Counted from the stretch's first letter, positions 1 through 6,785 are shown. The stretch: 12,793 nucleotides of DNA from JAPLMW01 sp964619675 (GCA_964619675.1 CAZUEO010000044.1:1-12793), one strand, 5' to 3'. The notes: generated from the letters alone by a model not told the origin. Translations and numbers: made by a program.

Positions 1-316
1 CAGACCGGCGTGAGCCAGGTCGGTCCCTATCTGCCGTGGGCGCAGGAATCTTGAAGGGAATGTTTCCTTAGTACGAGAGGACTGGGAAACACTGACCTCT
101 GGTGAACCGGTTGTTCCGCTAGGAGCACGGCCGGGTAGCTACGTCGGGAAAGGATAAACGCTGAAAGCATCTAAGCGTGAAGCCCATCCCAAGATGAGGA
201 TTCCTTTTTTGAGCAATCAAAATGAAGAGCCCTCGAAGTCTACGAGGTTGATAGGCCGGGTGTGTAAGGCGAGAAATCGCTTAAGCTAACCGGTACTAAC
301 GCTCAAACACTTGACC
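1..316 (+). rRNA. rrl: 23S ribosomal RNA, 3' end (partial)
   Basis: This is the last ~316 nt of large-subunit rRNA (domain VI and the end of domain V); the 5' part lies outside the window. The universal sarcin-ricin loop core AGTACGAGAGGAC is at 70-82, where elongation factors act. Upstream is the conserved stretch CGGTCCCTATCTGCCGTGGG, and near the end are GATAGGCCGGGTGTGTAAG and the closing block around CTAACCGGTACTAACG. The mature 3' end is placed near the CACTTGACC at ~308-316, which normally pairs with the 23S 5' end; the exact base is an estimate. It is followed on the same strand by 5S rRNA, so this is the tail of a conventional linked 23S-5S operon. Confidence 0.97.
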
Positions 317-338
317 ATATCAATCATAGATTGATATG
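316..338 (+). repeat. Perfect hairpin just after the 23S 3' end
   Basis: Arms CATATCAATC (316-325) and GATTGATATG (329-338) are exact reverse complements around a 3-nt loop. No T tract follows, so it is not an intrinsic terminator. Its place at the 23S end suggests a processing or RNase site in the pre-rRNA, which is inference. Confidence 0.7.
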
Positions 339-366
339 ACAGATTGCAGATTACAGACTGCAGATT
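339..366 (+). repeat. Degenerate heptamer array 1 in 23S-5S spacer
   Basis: Four consecutive 7-nt units: ACAGATT, GCAGATT, ACAGACT, GCAGATT. Two units are identical and the others differ at one or two positions. This is one of three such arrays in the spacer; units differ between arrays but the 7-nt period is kept. Confidence 0.7.
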
Positions 367-395
367 GTAGAGACGCGAAGGCATCTACGCTAAGA

Positions 396-423
396 AATTC
401 AAAGTTGAAAGTTTAAAATGAAA
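396..423 (+). repeat. Degenerate heptamer array 2 in 23S-5S spacer
   Basis: Units AATTCAA, AGTTGAA, AGTTTAA, AATGAAA at a strict 7-nt step. The first unit is the exact reverse complement of TTGAATT in the third array at 474-501, so arrays 2 and 3 are inverted relative to each other around the palindrome at 433-460. Confidence 0.6.
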
Positions 424-432
424 AATTGTGGA

Positions 433-460
433 ATCCCGCACCAGATATCTGGTGCGGGAT
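433..460. repeat. Perfect 28-bp palindrome in 23S-5S spacer
   Basis: The arm ATCCCGCACCAGAT (433-446) is followed directly by its exact reverse complement ATCTGGTGCGGGAT (447-460), with no loop bases. In RNA this would form a long stem with the innermost pairs opened. There is no T tract after it, so transcription to 5S should continue. It may be an RNase III-type processing site or a small mobile palindrome; I cannot tell which. Confidence 0.85.
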
Positions 461-473
461 GACTTCCTTAATT

Positions 474-501
474 TTGAATTTTGCATTTTGATTTTTGAAT
501 T
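474..501 (+). repeat. Degenerate heptamer array 3 in 23S-5S spacer
   Basis: Units TTGAATT, TTGCATT, TTGATTT, TTGAATT. First and last are identical. Resembles the short tandem heptamer repeats known from other bacterial genomes; the resemblance is by period only. Confidence 0.7.
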
Positions 502-530
502 ACAATCAGGCCTTGCCTGATTGAACGAAC

Positions 531-641
531 TTCCTGGTGACAATACCGGCGGGGCAACGCCTGTTCCCATTCCGAACACAGAAGCTAAGACCGTCGGGCC
601 GATGGTAGTCCTTAGGGGTGAGAGTAGGTCATCGCCAGGAT
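531..641 (+). rRNA. rrf: 5S ribosomal RNA
   Basis: About 110 nt. The terminal helix pairs TCCTGGTGA (532-540) with TCGCCAGGA (632-640). Loop landmarks of 5S are present: CCCATTCCGAACACAGAAG (568-586), followed by CCGATGGTAGT and the GGGTGAGAGTAGG stretch. It lies ~215 nt after 23S on the same strand and is followed at once by a strong terminator. Ends are set by the terminal helix and may be off by one or two bases. Confidence 0.96.
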
Positions 642-646
642 TTTTT

Positions 647-678
647 AAAGGCCAGTGTCCTAAAGACACTGGCCTTTT
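647..678 (+). terminator. Intrinsic terminator of the rRNA operon
   Basis: A perfect 13-bp stem, AAAGGCCAGTGTC (647-659) with GACACTGGCCTTT (665-677), 5-nt loop CTAAA, ending in TTTT. It ends rRNA transcription before the opposing small membrane-protein gene. Confidence 0.9.
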
Positions 679-706
679 CCTTATACCAATAGATTACAGG
701 CTTCTT

Positions 707-982
707 TCAACAGAGAGCCGATGGGTATTTTGTTGGGACAAATTTTCTGTCGAGCGGGGTGCTTTCGTTTCTTTTCTGGAGGCTGTAAAAGGCAAAGGCG
801 TTTTTGCCGGCAGGGGGGAGATCACTGCCAAAGAGATTATCTGAAAGGATTATATCCTGCGAAGCAGTTTTTTCGTAAGACTGCTGTTTTAAGCCGATGG
901 CAGCAGCAATAAGAATAAGCAGGATTATTAAAGCATAGCTTATAATTGTCTGCCGATGATTTTTTTGGACAGATTGAGGCAT
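707..982 (-). CDS. Small single-span membrane protein, function unknown
   Basis: A 91-residue protein if the ATG at 982 is used. An in-frame ATG at 1003 also exists, but the likely transcription start (~1009) leaves it almost no leader. One hydrophobic segment near residues 11-29 (SYALIILLILIAAAIGL) follows a short basic N-terminus, so an N-in signal anchor is likely; the remainder is polar and probably extracytoplasmic. I do not recognise a family. Support for a real gene comes from a near-consensus promoter (1016-1044), a clean membrane segment and filling of an otherwise empty interval. The Shine-Dalgarno is weak (GCGGG about 8 bases before the ATG). It is divergent from tatA and head-on to the rRNA operon. 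Confidence 0.6.
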   Translation of the reverse strand: MPQSVQKNHRQTIISYALIILLILIAAAIGLKQQSYEKTASQDIILSDNLFGSDLPPAGKNAFAFYSLQKRNESTPLDRKFVPTKYPSALC

Positions 983-1015
983 AAATATACCCGCTTGCAA
1001 CATTAACAGGCAGTA

Positions 1016-1044
1016 ATTATACTGTTATAGACCTTCAAGGTCAA
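1016..1044 (-). promoter_or_regulatory. Sigma70-type promoter for the small membrane-protein gene
   Basis: On the minus strand TTGACC (1044-1039), 17-bp spacer, TATAAT (1021-1016). An inverted repeat GACCTT-C-AAGGTC (1030-1042) overlaps the -35 box and spacer, where a repressor could bind; that role is inference. Confidence 0.7.
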
Positions 1045-1053
1045 GTTGTAACC

Positions 1054-1108
1054 CCGTCGCCGTTCTCCTTCGCCAAGCAAGGCTTCGGAGGATAAATGCC
1101 GGCGACGG
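1054..1108. repeat. GC-rich imperfect hairpin in the divergent intergenic region
   Basis: Outer arms CCGTCGCCG (1054-1062) and CGGCGACGG (1100-1108) are exact complements; inside them CTCC/GGAG and GCC/GGC can pair around an AAGCAA loop. The GC content is far above the flanking DNA. It lies between two divergent promoters, with no T tract. It looks like a small dispersed element (REP-like); only one copy is in this window. Confidence 0.6.
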
Positions 1109-1117
1109 CTAAACGAA

Positions 1118-1123
1118 TATAAT
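1118..1123 (+). promoter_or_regulatory. -10 element upstream of tatA
   Basis: TATAAT at 1118-1123 is a consensus -10 box. The -35 region at the proper distance (around 1095-1100, inside the hairpin arm) is poor. Transcription would start near 1130, leaving a ~14-nt leader with GGAG before the ATG at 1144. Confidence 0.45.
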
Positions 1124-1143
1124 ATAAAGAGATGGAGTATGAT

Positions 1144-1371
1144 ATGATTATCGAATCGGCTCAAAAAGTGTTGATATGGGGTTCAATCGGGTGGGCAGAA
1201 ATACTGGTCGTATTGATTATCGCACTGCTGATATTCGGCAGACGCCTGCCGGAGATAGCCCGCTCGCTGGGCAGGAGCCTTACAGAATTCAAAAAAGGAA
1301 TGCAGGAGACCAAAAACGAGATTGAAAAAGAGGTAAAGCCTGGCGAGGATAAGGAAGTAGAAAAAGATTGA
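1144..1371 (+). CDS. tatA: TatA/E-type component of twin-arginine translocase
   Basis: TatA oligomers form the variable-size passage through which folded twin-arginine proteins cross the inner membrane after TatC binds the signal. This 75-residue protein has the family layout: a short N-terminus, a transmembrane helix at about 16-30 (WAEILVVLIIALLIFG), the FG hinge at 31-32, the amphipathic helix RRLPEIARSLGRSLTEFKKG, then a charged tail. The start at 1144 is chosen over the ATG at 1132 because GGAG (1134-1137) stands 6 nt before it and the -10 box would leave almost no leader for 1132. Glu19 in the membrane helix is a position often polar in TatA/TatB, so TatB cannot be excluded, but the short tail favours TatA. 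It ends 8 bp from the end of tatC, which faces it. Confidence 0.9.
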   Translation: MIIESAQKVLIWGSIGWAEILVVLIIALLIFGRRLPEIARSLGRSLTEFKKGMQETKNEIEKEVKPGEDKEVEKD

Positions 1372-1379
1372 AATTTTGA

Positions 1380-2123
1380 CTAATCAGGCCGGCAAAAGAG
1401 GATTCCCAGTTCATATAAGAGATACATTGGGACGGCAAGGGCAATCTGACTTATCACATCAGCAGAAGGTGTGGCAACGGCAGCAACAATAAAAATCGCA
1501 AGTAAAACATACTTTCTTGCTTTTTTAAGGGCTTTAACTGAGACAATTCCTATCTTGTTTAACGCGAAAATCGCGGCAGGCATCTGAAAGCACAGGCCAA
1601 ATACGAGCATCATCGAGAACATAAAATTTACATAGCTACAAAGCGTTACCTGCGTTCGTACGGATTCTATGCCTGTATCAAAACCGATGAAAAACCTTAT
1701 CATAACCGGGGCAATGACAAACAGGAAAAATAACGCTCCGGCAATAAACAGTGCCGCACAAACAGGCGATATTATATATACAAGCCTTTTCTCATTCGGA
1801 TATAAGCCTGCAGAGATAAACTTCCACAATTGATAAAACACCCATGGCGAGGAAAGCACAATTCCGAAAAGAAGCGCGGTCTTCATATATACGAGAAATT
1901 TTTCGGACAGAGTTATGGCCTGGAGCATCGCAGGAAAACCGGATTGCTCGTGCAGGCCAAGATAAGGTTTTGCCAGAAGCGAAAGGAAAAAGCCCGCAAA
2001 GAACATACAAATTATAAGGCCTGCGCCGATGCCGACAAGTGCAAGGATTATCCTTGCCCGCAACTGTTCAAGGTGGTCACCAAGGGACATCTCGACGAAA
2101 TTTTGCTCTTTTTTTTCGGCCAT
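1380..2123 (-). CDS. tatC: Sec-independent (Tat) translocase subunit TatC
   Basis: TatC is the membrane receptor that recognises the twin-arginine signal peptide and recruits TatA. The 247-residue length is typical. Family signatures visible: SLGDHLEQLRARI at the cytoplasmic N-terminus (13-25), SPWVFYQLWKFISAGLYPNEKR in the first cytoplasmic loop (about 92-113, with the conserved Glu111), and ATPSADVISQ...PMYLLYE near TM5-TM6 (217-238). Six membrane helices can be drawn. At the place of the membrane-embedded glutamate of E. coli TatC (Glu170) this protein has Gln180 (FQMP), a conservative difference. Unusually it is not co-transcribed with tatA: the two genes converge with an 8-bp gap. The ATG at 2123 has only a weak ribosome site. 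The upstream region is shared with the divergent PilT-like gene. Confidence 0.96.
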   Translation of the reverse strand: MAEKKEQNFVEMSLGDHLEQLRARIILALVGIGAGLIICMFFAGFFLSLLAKPYLGLHEQSGFPAMLQAITLSEKFLVYMKTALLFGIVLSSPWVFYQLWKFISAGLYPNEKRLVYIISPVCAALFIAGALFFLFVIAPVMIRFFIGFDTGIESVRTQVTLCSYVNFMFSMMLVFGLCFQMPAAIFALNKIGIVSVKALKKARKYVLLAIFIVAAVATPSADVISQIALAVPMYLLYELGILFCRPD

Positions 2124-2153
2124 AACCAGATGACTGTATTGTAACTATTTCTT

Positions 2154-2180
2154 TTGATTTATGGTATAAATTTGTATAAT
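2154..2180 (+). promoter_or_regulatory. Probable promoter of the PilT-like gene
   Basis: TATAAT at 2175-2180 with TTGATT at 2154-2159 (15-bp spacer), or TTTTGA at 2152-2157 with 17 bp. Transcription would start near 2187; AGGAATAGGTGA before the ATG at 2220 supplies the ribosome site. The region is very AT-rich, so chance -10-like words are also possible, including for tatC on the other strand. Confidence 0.5.
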
Positions 2181-2219
2181 TGTGTTTGTTAGTGTTGAAA
2201 CTTTAGGAATAGGTGAGTT

Positions 2220-3365
2220 ATGGCACAGGAATATTCCATAAATGCGAAGATTTACAGAACTACCGATGCCGGCGACTGGGGCATCGAGGATATGCTGAGC
2301 TATTTCAAAAAACACGGCGTTATGAGGGTCTCCGACCTGCATATAAAGATAGGGGTTCAGCCGACATTCCGTGTGGACGGAGATTTAATGAAACTGCGAG
2401 GCGAGATAGTAACAAGAGAGATAGCCGAAAAGCTGATTTTCCCGCTGCTGGGCGAGAAGTATATCGCTGAATTCAAGGCCAAAAACAACATAGACTGCTC
2501 GTACCATTATGCCGATTTGCAATTTAGAATCAACGTTTTTAAGGATAATAATGGTATTGCTGCGGCCATCAGGGCACTGGGAAGCGATGTGCCGAAGCTC
2601 GAAGAAATCGGATTTCCAAATGATGTCTATAAGGATATTGTCAAAATGCAGAACGGGCTTGTTCTGCTTACCGGCATTACCGGCGCAGGAAAGTCCACCA
2701 CCATAGCGTCTTTTATTGATCGGATAAGCGAAATAAAGGCCTGCCGGATAATTTCAGTCGAAGACCCGATTGAATACATTCTCAAGCAGAAAAACTCCGT
2801 AATATCACAGCGTGAGGTTGGCAGAGATGTTCCTTCGTTCACTGCAGGTTTGAAAGCTATGATGCGCGAGGACCCGGATATCATTTTTGTCGGTGAAATG
2901 AGAGATGCTGAGACAATTGCGATGACGCTGATGGCTGCCGAAACGGGTCATCTGGTTTTTTCGACGCTGCATACGCGCGACGTTACGGGAACTATAACGA
3001 GGATACTCGATTATTTTCCGTCCGGAAGGCAGGATGAGGTGCGAAACCAGCTTTCACTGGGGCTTGCTTATGTTATCAGCCAGAAACTCATTCCGAAAAA
3101 GGACGGTACGGGAAGAATTATTGCTATGGAGATACTCAACAATAATAACTATGCCTGTGCAAATATCATCAGAACCGGCAAATTCGAGCAACTCTACTCA
3201 CAGCTTCAGACAAAGACCAAGAATAAGCCCGAAGAAAGAATGGTAACCTTTGAGCATCATCTCGCAAAGTTAGTCAAAACCGGCAAAATCGATTTGCTCG
3301 AGGCGCAGAAATGGGCCAACGACTACAAGTGCTTCCTCGATGCGATGAACACAGTTACAGTATGA
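2220..3365 (+). CDS. PilT/PilU-like pilus retraction ATPase
   Basis: A 381-residue secretion ATPase of the GspE/PilT superfamily. PilT-type motors hydrolyse ATP at the base of type IV pili to pull pilin subunits back into the inner membrane, driving twitching motility or DNA uptake. Visible motifs in order: N-terminal PAS-like domain with SDLHIKIGVQPTFRVDGDL (38-56), Walker A GITGAGKST (152-160), Asp box EDPIEY (181-186), Walker B DPDIIFVGEMRD (218-229) and His box HLVFSTLHT (244-252). The region matching the AIRNLIRE retraction motif of PilT reads CANIIRTGK (312-320), which is recognisable but altered. About 20 extra residues precede the usual PilT start, and the C-terminus is slightly long. 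GspE-type tetracysteine is absent, which favours PilT over PilB. No other pilus gene is visible; the next gene, 6 bp downstream, is a zinc-ribbon membrane protein. Confidence 0.92.
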   Translation: MAQEYSINAKIYRTTDAGDWGIEDMLSYFKKHGVMRVSDLHIKIGVQPTFRVDGDLMKLRGEIVTREIAEKLIFPLLGEKYIAEFKAKNNIDCSYHYADLQFRINVFKDNNGIAAAIRALGSDVPKLEEIGFPNDVYKDIVKMQNGLVLLTGITGAGKSTTIASFIDRISEIKACRIISVEDPIEYILKQKNSVISQREVGRDVPSFTAGLKAMMREDPDIIFVGEMRDAETIAMTLMAAETGHLVFSTLHTRDVTGTITRILDYFPSGRQDEVRNQLSLGLAYVISQKLIPKKDGTGRIIAMEILNNNNYACANIIRTGKFEQLYSQLQTKTKNKPEERMVTFEHHLAKLVKTGKIDLLEAQKWANDYKCFLDAMNTVTV

Positions 3366-3371
3366 AAATAA

Positions 3372-4298
3372 ATGGCTACGATTACCTTTAATTGTCCTGA
3401 TTGCAAGTACTTATGTGCATTTAAAGATATTTACTCGGGCAGACGTGCAAGGTGCCTGAGATGTAATCAGGTCTTTATAATCCCGGACAAGAATGGAGCA
3501 CATGCCCGCAAGATTAAACCGCCAAAAGAATTTGATGAGCCTCTGGGCGGCTTTTATGGGGCGGTGTTCAAAAATTCATTGTCTGCCATCTTCAATAAAC
3601 AAAGTCTTGCAGTGCTTCTTTTTATACTTGTTATGACGGCTTTGAAATTTTTTACCGTTCATCTGGACTCTTCTTTTACTATAATCGGCAGGAGCGGTGC
3701 GAAATTCGGTTTTTATCTGCCGGTAGGCAAGATAATCGCCGTATTTATCTGGGGCGGGATATTCTGGTGCTATGCTGAAATTATCTATTCAACCGCATTT
3801 GACGTTGAGCTGCTGCCGCAGGTTACTTTCGGCGGAGGCGCCGGGTATGTGATTTCAGTTCTCAAATCCTTTTACTCTTTTGCCGTCGCACTTATTATGG
3901 TTCTTCTGCCGGCAATTGCCACCAATATGATTTTCAGCGCCGTTGGGATTAAGTCGAAATGGCCGGTGTTCCCCTTTGCCGTTCTTGGAATGTTTCTGTT
4001 TCCAATGGCAGTGCTGACGATGAGTATCGGCAGGGACCTGACGATGCTGTTGCGGCCTGATTATTTCTTTAGGCCGATAAAAAAAGCCTTTCGCCATTAT
4101 TTGTTCCTTGCAGGGCTTTTCATCATTACCTGGCAGCTGCAGTATATGAGCGTTAACTACGGAGATATCGCAGGCAGCCCGGATTCCATGATTTTGCTGA
4201 ACCTTGCCGCTGCGGGGGCAATACAAATCCTGGCGATTTTTACTATGAGAGCAACGGGACTGTTTTACAGGCATTTTGGCTGCTTTTTTAAATGGTAA
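3372..4298 (+). CDS. Zinc-ribbon multi-pass membrane protein, function unknown
   Basis: The 308-residue protein opens with a small zinc ribbon: CPDC at 8-11 and CLRC at 28-31 should bind one Zn(II). After a polar linker come about six hydrophobic segments near 78-96, 118-140, 165-190, 197-219, 242-260 and 273-291. Such N-terminal zinc ribbon plus membrane-domain proteins are frequent in planctomycetes, often annotated as hypothetical. It starts 6 bp after the PilT-like stop with no clear ribosome site of its own, so coupled translation in one transcript is likely. That suggests, but does not show, a link to the pilus motor. I do not know its function. Confidence 0.85.
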   Translation: MATITFNCPDCKYLCAFKDIYSGRRARCLRCNQVFIIPDKNGAHARKIKPPKEFDEPLGGFYGAVFKNSLSAIFNKQSLAVLLFILVMTALKFFTVHLDSSFTIIGRSGAKFGFYLPVGKIIAVFIWGGIFWCYAEIIYSTAFDVELLPQVTFGGGAGYVISVLKSFYSFAVALIMVLLPAIATNMIFSAVGIKSKWPVFPFAVLGMFLFPMAVLTMSIGRDLTMLLRPDYFFRPIKKAFRHYLFLAGLFIITWQLQYMSVNYGDIAGSPDSMILLNLAAAGAIQILAIFTMRATGLFYRHFGCFFKW

Positions 4299-4320
4299 AA
4301 TTTTCGATAAAAGTTATAAA

Positions 4321-5268
4321 ATGAAAAATATGAATAATAAATCGAAAGAAAAAAGCGAACATATTTTTGGACCAGTGCCTTCGAGAAGGCTCGGCCGCTC
4401 GCTCGGTATCGACCTTGTTCCTGCAAAAACCTGCACTTATGACTGCTTGTACTGCCAGTTAGGACGCACAACTCAAAAAACGACAGAAAGAAAAAGCTGG
4501 ATAGCCATAGATGAAATTACTGCTGAGTTGAAAGATAAATTATCGACAAAACCGGATTATATTACGCTTTCAGGCTCTGGCGAGCCGACATTGCACAGCG
4601 GCTGCGGTCTGCTGATAGGAAAAATCAAGCAGGTTACCGATATACCCATTGCGGTAATAACCAACGGCTCACTTCTATTTGAACCTGAAGTCCGCAGAGA
4701 GCTGCTTGGTGCCGATGTTGTTATACCTTCGCTCGACGCCGGCGACGAGGAGACATTCAAAAAAGTAAATCGCCCGCGGGCTGAAATATCATTCGATAAG
4801 ATGCTGCAGGGCCTGATTGATTTTCGCAGGGAATTTAAAGGCAAATACTGGCTGGAGGTCTTCCTGGTCGAAGGCTTGAACGACAGCGACGAGCAGATTG
4901 AAAAAATTGCAGGCTGCATAGAGAAAATCCGGCCTGATAAAGTTCAGCTTAATACCGTCAGCCGGCCGCCTGCTGAGAATGTAAAGGCAGTCGGCAGTCA
5001 AAGACTGCAACAGATTGCAAAAAGGATATACAAAAATGCCGAGATAATTGCTGATTTTAAAAGCAGTGAGGAAGCAAGCGATTTTAAGGCTAAAAGCAGC
5101 GATATTGTCGAAATGCTAAAACGCAGACCGTGCTCTGTGGATGATATTGTGGTCGGCCTGAAAATATCGAAAATCGAAGTTTTGAAGTATATTGAAAAAT
5201 TGATTAAATCAGGCAGAATCGAGCAAACAAGACAAGAGGACAGGATTTTTTATAAGGCTGTGAAGTAA
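4321..5268 (+). CDS. Radical SAM protein of the COG0731 type with C-terminal winged helix
   Basis: About 315 residues from the ATG at 4321 (another ATG lies at 4330; a TTG at 4276 would overlap the previous gene). The radical SAM 4Fe-4S motif CTYDCLYC is at residues 38-45 and is followed by Q-L-G, in the setting FGPVPSRRLGRSLGIDLVP typical of COG0731 enzymes, which are related to the Fe-S domain of wybutosine-synthesis enzymes. The SAM-binding region TLSGSGEPTLH follows. The last ~55 residues (SSDIVEMLKRR... to the end) look like a winged-helix domain, which may bind nucleic acid. The substrate is unknown. It ends 2 bp before the ASKHA/ferredoxin gene, so the two are very likely one operon. 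The start is uncertain because no strong ribosome site is present. Confidence 0.88.
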   Translation: MKNMNNKSKEKSEHIFGPVPSRRLGRSLGIDLVPAKTCTYDCLYCQLGRTTQKTTERKSWIAIDEITAELKDKLSTKPDYITLSGSGEPTLHSGCGLLIGKIKQVTDIPIAVITNGSLLFEPEVRRELLGADVVIPSLDAGDEETFKKVNRPRAEISFDKMLQGLIDFRREFKGKYWLEVFLVEGLNDSDEQIEKIAGCIEKIRPDKVQLNTVSRPPAENVKAVGSQRLQQIAKRIYKNAEIIADFKSSEEASDFKAKSSDIVEMLKRRPCSVDDIVVGLKISKIEVLKYIEKLIKSGRIEQTRQEDRIFYKAVK

Positions 5269-5270
5269 AT

Positions 5271-6785
5271 ATGAACCAACGGCAGGTCAAAGTTACGTTT
5301 CAGCCGCAGGGCAGGGTAGTTTATGTTCTGCCCGGTACAAAAATAATCGAGGCTGCGGCGGTTGCAGGGATAATAATAAATGCGCCCTGCGGCGGGGTGG
5401 GGACCTGCGGCAAGTGCAAAGTAAAAATAGTTCTGCCACAGCAAAGGCAGGGAGAATATCTTGCGTGCCGGCAGATTATTTCAGAAGATACCGTTATTGA
5501 AGTGCCCTGCGAGTCGCTCCTTTCAGATATTAAAAAAATAGTTATCGAGTCGGATATCCTTCATACGATTGTCCCTGATAAGCGGCAAATCAAAAGTGAT
5601 AAGTATTTTGGCATTGCTGTCGATGTTGGCACAACAACGCTGGCAGCATCGCTTGTTAATCTTAAAAATGGAAGTGAGATTGCCGTAATGGGCGAGGTCA
5701 ATCCGCAAATTTCCTTCGGCGATGACGTCATCAGCAGGATAAAATATGCTTCTTTATCCGGCGGCCTTGCCGAGTTGCAGAAGGCGGTTATCAGACAAAT
5801 AGACGCGATGATAAGCCGGCTCTGCAAGCAGGGCGGTATTGACAAAAAAGATGTTTATGAAATTATAATTGCGGGTAATACGACAATGGAGCATCTGGTT
5901 TGTGGTATAGACCCTTCGCCGCTTGGACAATTACCTTTTGAGCCGGTTTATCGGGGTGCAAGCTTGATAGATGCTTCAGAATTGAAATTAGACATAAATC
6001 CCAAAGGCAAAGTTTATATATTCCCCGTTATCGGCGGCTTTGTCGGCGGTGATATATCGGCGGGAATTCTGGCGATGAATTTATTAAATCAACCGCAGCC
6101 GGTGTTATTTATCGACATCGGCACTAATGGTGAAATTGTGCTGGTAAACAATAACAAAATTATGGCGGCGTCGGCGGCAGCAGGCCCTGCATTCGAAGGG
6201 GCGAGAATATCCTGTGGGATGAGGGCTGCGGCAGGTGCAGTTGAGAAAGTAAGGTTTGATAGAGACTGGGTGTATAACGTCATAGGCAATGTCGAACCGG
6301 CAGGTATATGCGGCAGCGGACTTATTGATATTACCGCCCAGCTTCTTGACGCAGGTATTGTTGATTCCTTAGGCAGAATGAGCCGACCTGAATTTGTTAT
6401 TGCTGATAAAGTTAAGATTACACAGAACGACATCCGGCAAATCCAGCTTGCGGTTGGAGCAATACGGGCCGGAGTAAATATAATTCTAAAGAAGGCCGGC
6501 ATTAAAACCGGCGAACTTAAAAAAATATTCGTTGCGGGGGGCTTTGGTAGTTTTATTCGAAGAAACCACGCACAGCGGATAGGACTGCTGCCTAAAGAAA
6601 TCAGCCATGAGAAAATTTTATTTGTCGGCAATACATCACTTGCAGGGGCCAAACTTGCACTGCTGTCAATTGAAGCAAGACAAAAAGCCGAAGAACTTGC
6701 CGAACAAACAGAGCATATAGAACTGTCTGCTGACAGAAATTTTCAGGATGAATTTGCCAGCGCGATGATTTTCCCGGTGGGATAA
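5271..6785 (+). CDS. 2Fe-2S ferredoxin / ASKHA ATPase (RACo-like, COG3894, DUF4445)
   Basis: A 504-residue fusion. The N-terminal plant-type ferredoxin domain carries Cys40, Cys46 and Cys49 (CGGVGTCGKC) and Cys66 (LACRQ) for a 2Fe-2S cluster. The C-terminal part is an acetate/sugar kinase-Hsc70-actin fold: phosphate loops GIAVDVGTTTLAAS (114-127), AGNTTMEH (201-208), FIDIGTNGEI (280-289), SGLIDI (349-354) and VAGGFGSF (421-428). Known relatives such as RACo use ATP to drive an uphill electron transfer that reactivates Co(II) corrinoid proteins in anaerobic methyl transfer. This copy is shorter than the ~600 residues usual for RACo, and no corrinoid protein or methyltransferase is in the window, so the partner is unknown. 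It is co-directional and nearly contiguous with the radical SAM gene and ends 5 bp from convergent nadD. Confidence 0.9.
   Translation: MNQRQVKVTFQPQGRVVYVLPGTKIIEAAAVAGIIINAPCGGVGTCGKCKVKIVLPQQRQGEYLACRQIISEDTVIEVPCESLLSDIKKIVIESDILHTIVPDKRQIKSDKYFGIAVDVGTTTLAASLVNLKNGSEIAVMGEVNPQISFGDDVISRIKYASLSGGLAELQKAVIRQIDAMISRLCKQGGIDKKDVYEIIIAGNTTMEHLVCGIDPSPLGQLPFEPVYRGASLIDASELKLDINPKGKVYIFPVIGGFVGGDISAGILAMNLLNQPQPVLFIDIGTNGEIVLVNNNKIMAASAAAGPAFEGARISCGMRAAAGAVEKVRFDRDWVYNVIGNVEPAGICGSGLIDITAQLLDAGIVDSLGRMSRPEFVIADKVKITQNDIRQIQLAVGAIRAGVNIILKKAGIKTGELKKIFVAGGFGSFIRRNHAQRIGLLPKEISHEKILFVGNTSLAGAKLALLSIEARQKAEELAEQTEHIELSADRNFQDEFASAMIFPVG

Noticed and set aside
339..501. Possible CRISPR-like array
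   Set aside because: Units are 7 nt without spacers and are degenerate; no cas genes are present.
521..844. Open frame over the 5S rRNA
   Set aside because: It covers 5S and its terminator; rRNA explains the sequence.
2166..2179. 14-nt word ATAAATTTGTATAA shared with 7893-7906
   Set aside because: An AT-rich word of this length is expected to recur by chance in 12.8 kb; spacing to upstream boxes differs.
4276..4320. TTG start extending the COG0731 radical SAM protein by 15 residues
   Set aside because: It would overlap the previous gene by 23 nt, adds no conserved residues and has no ribosome site.
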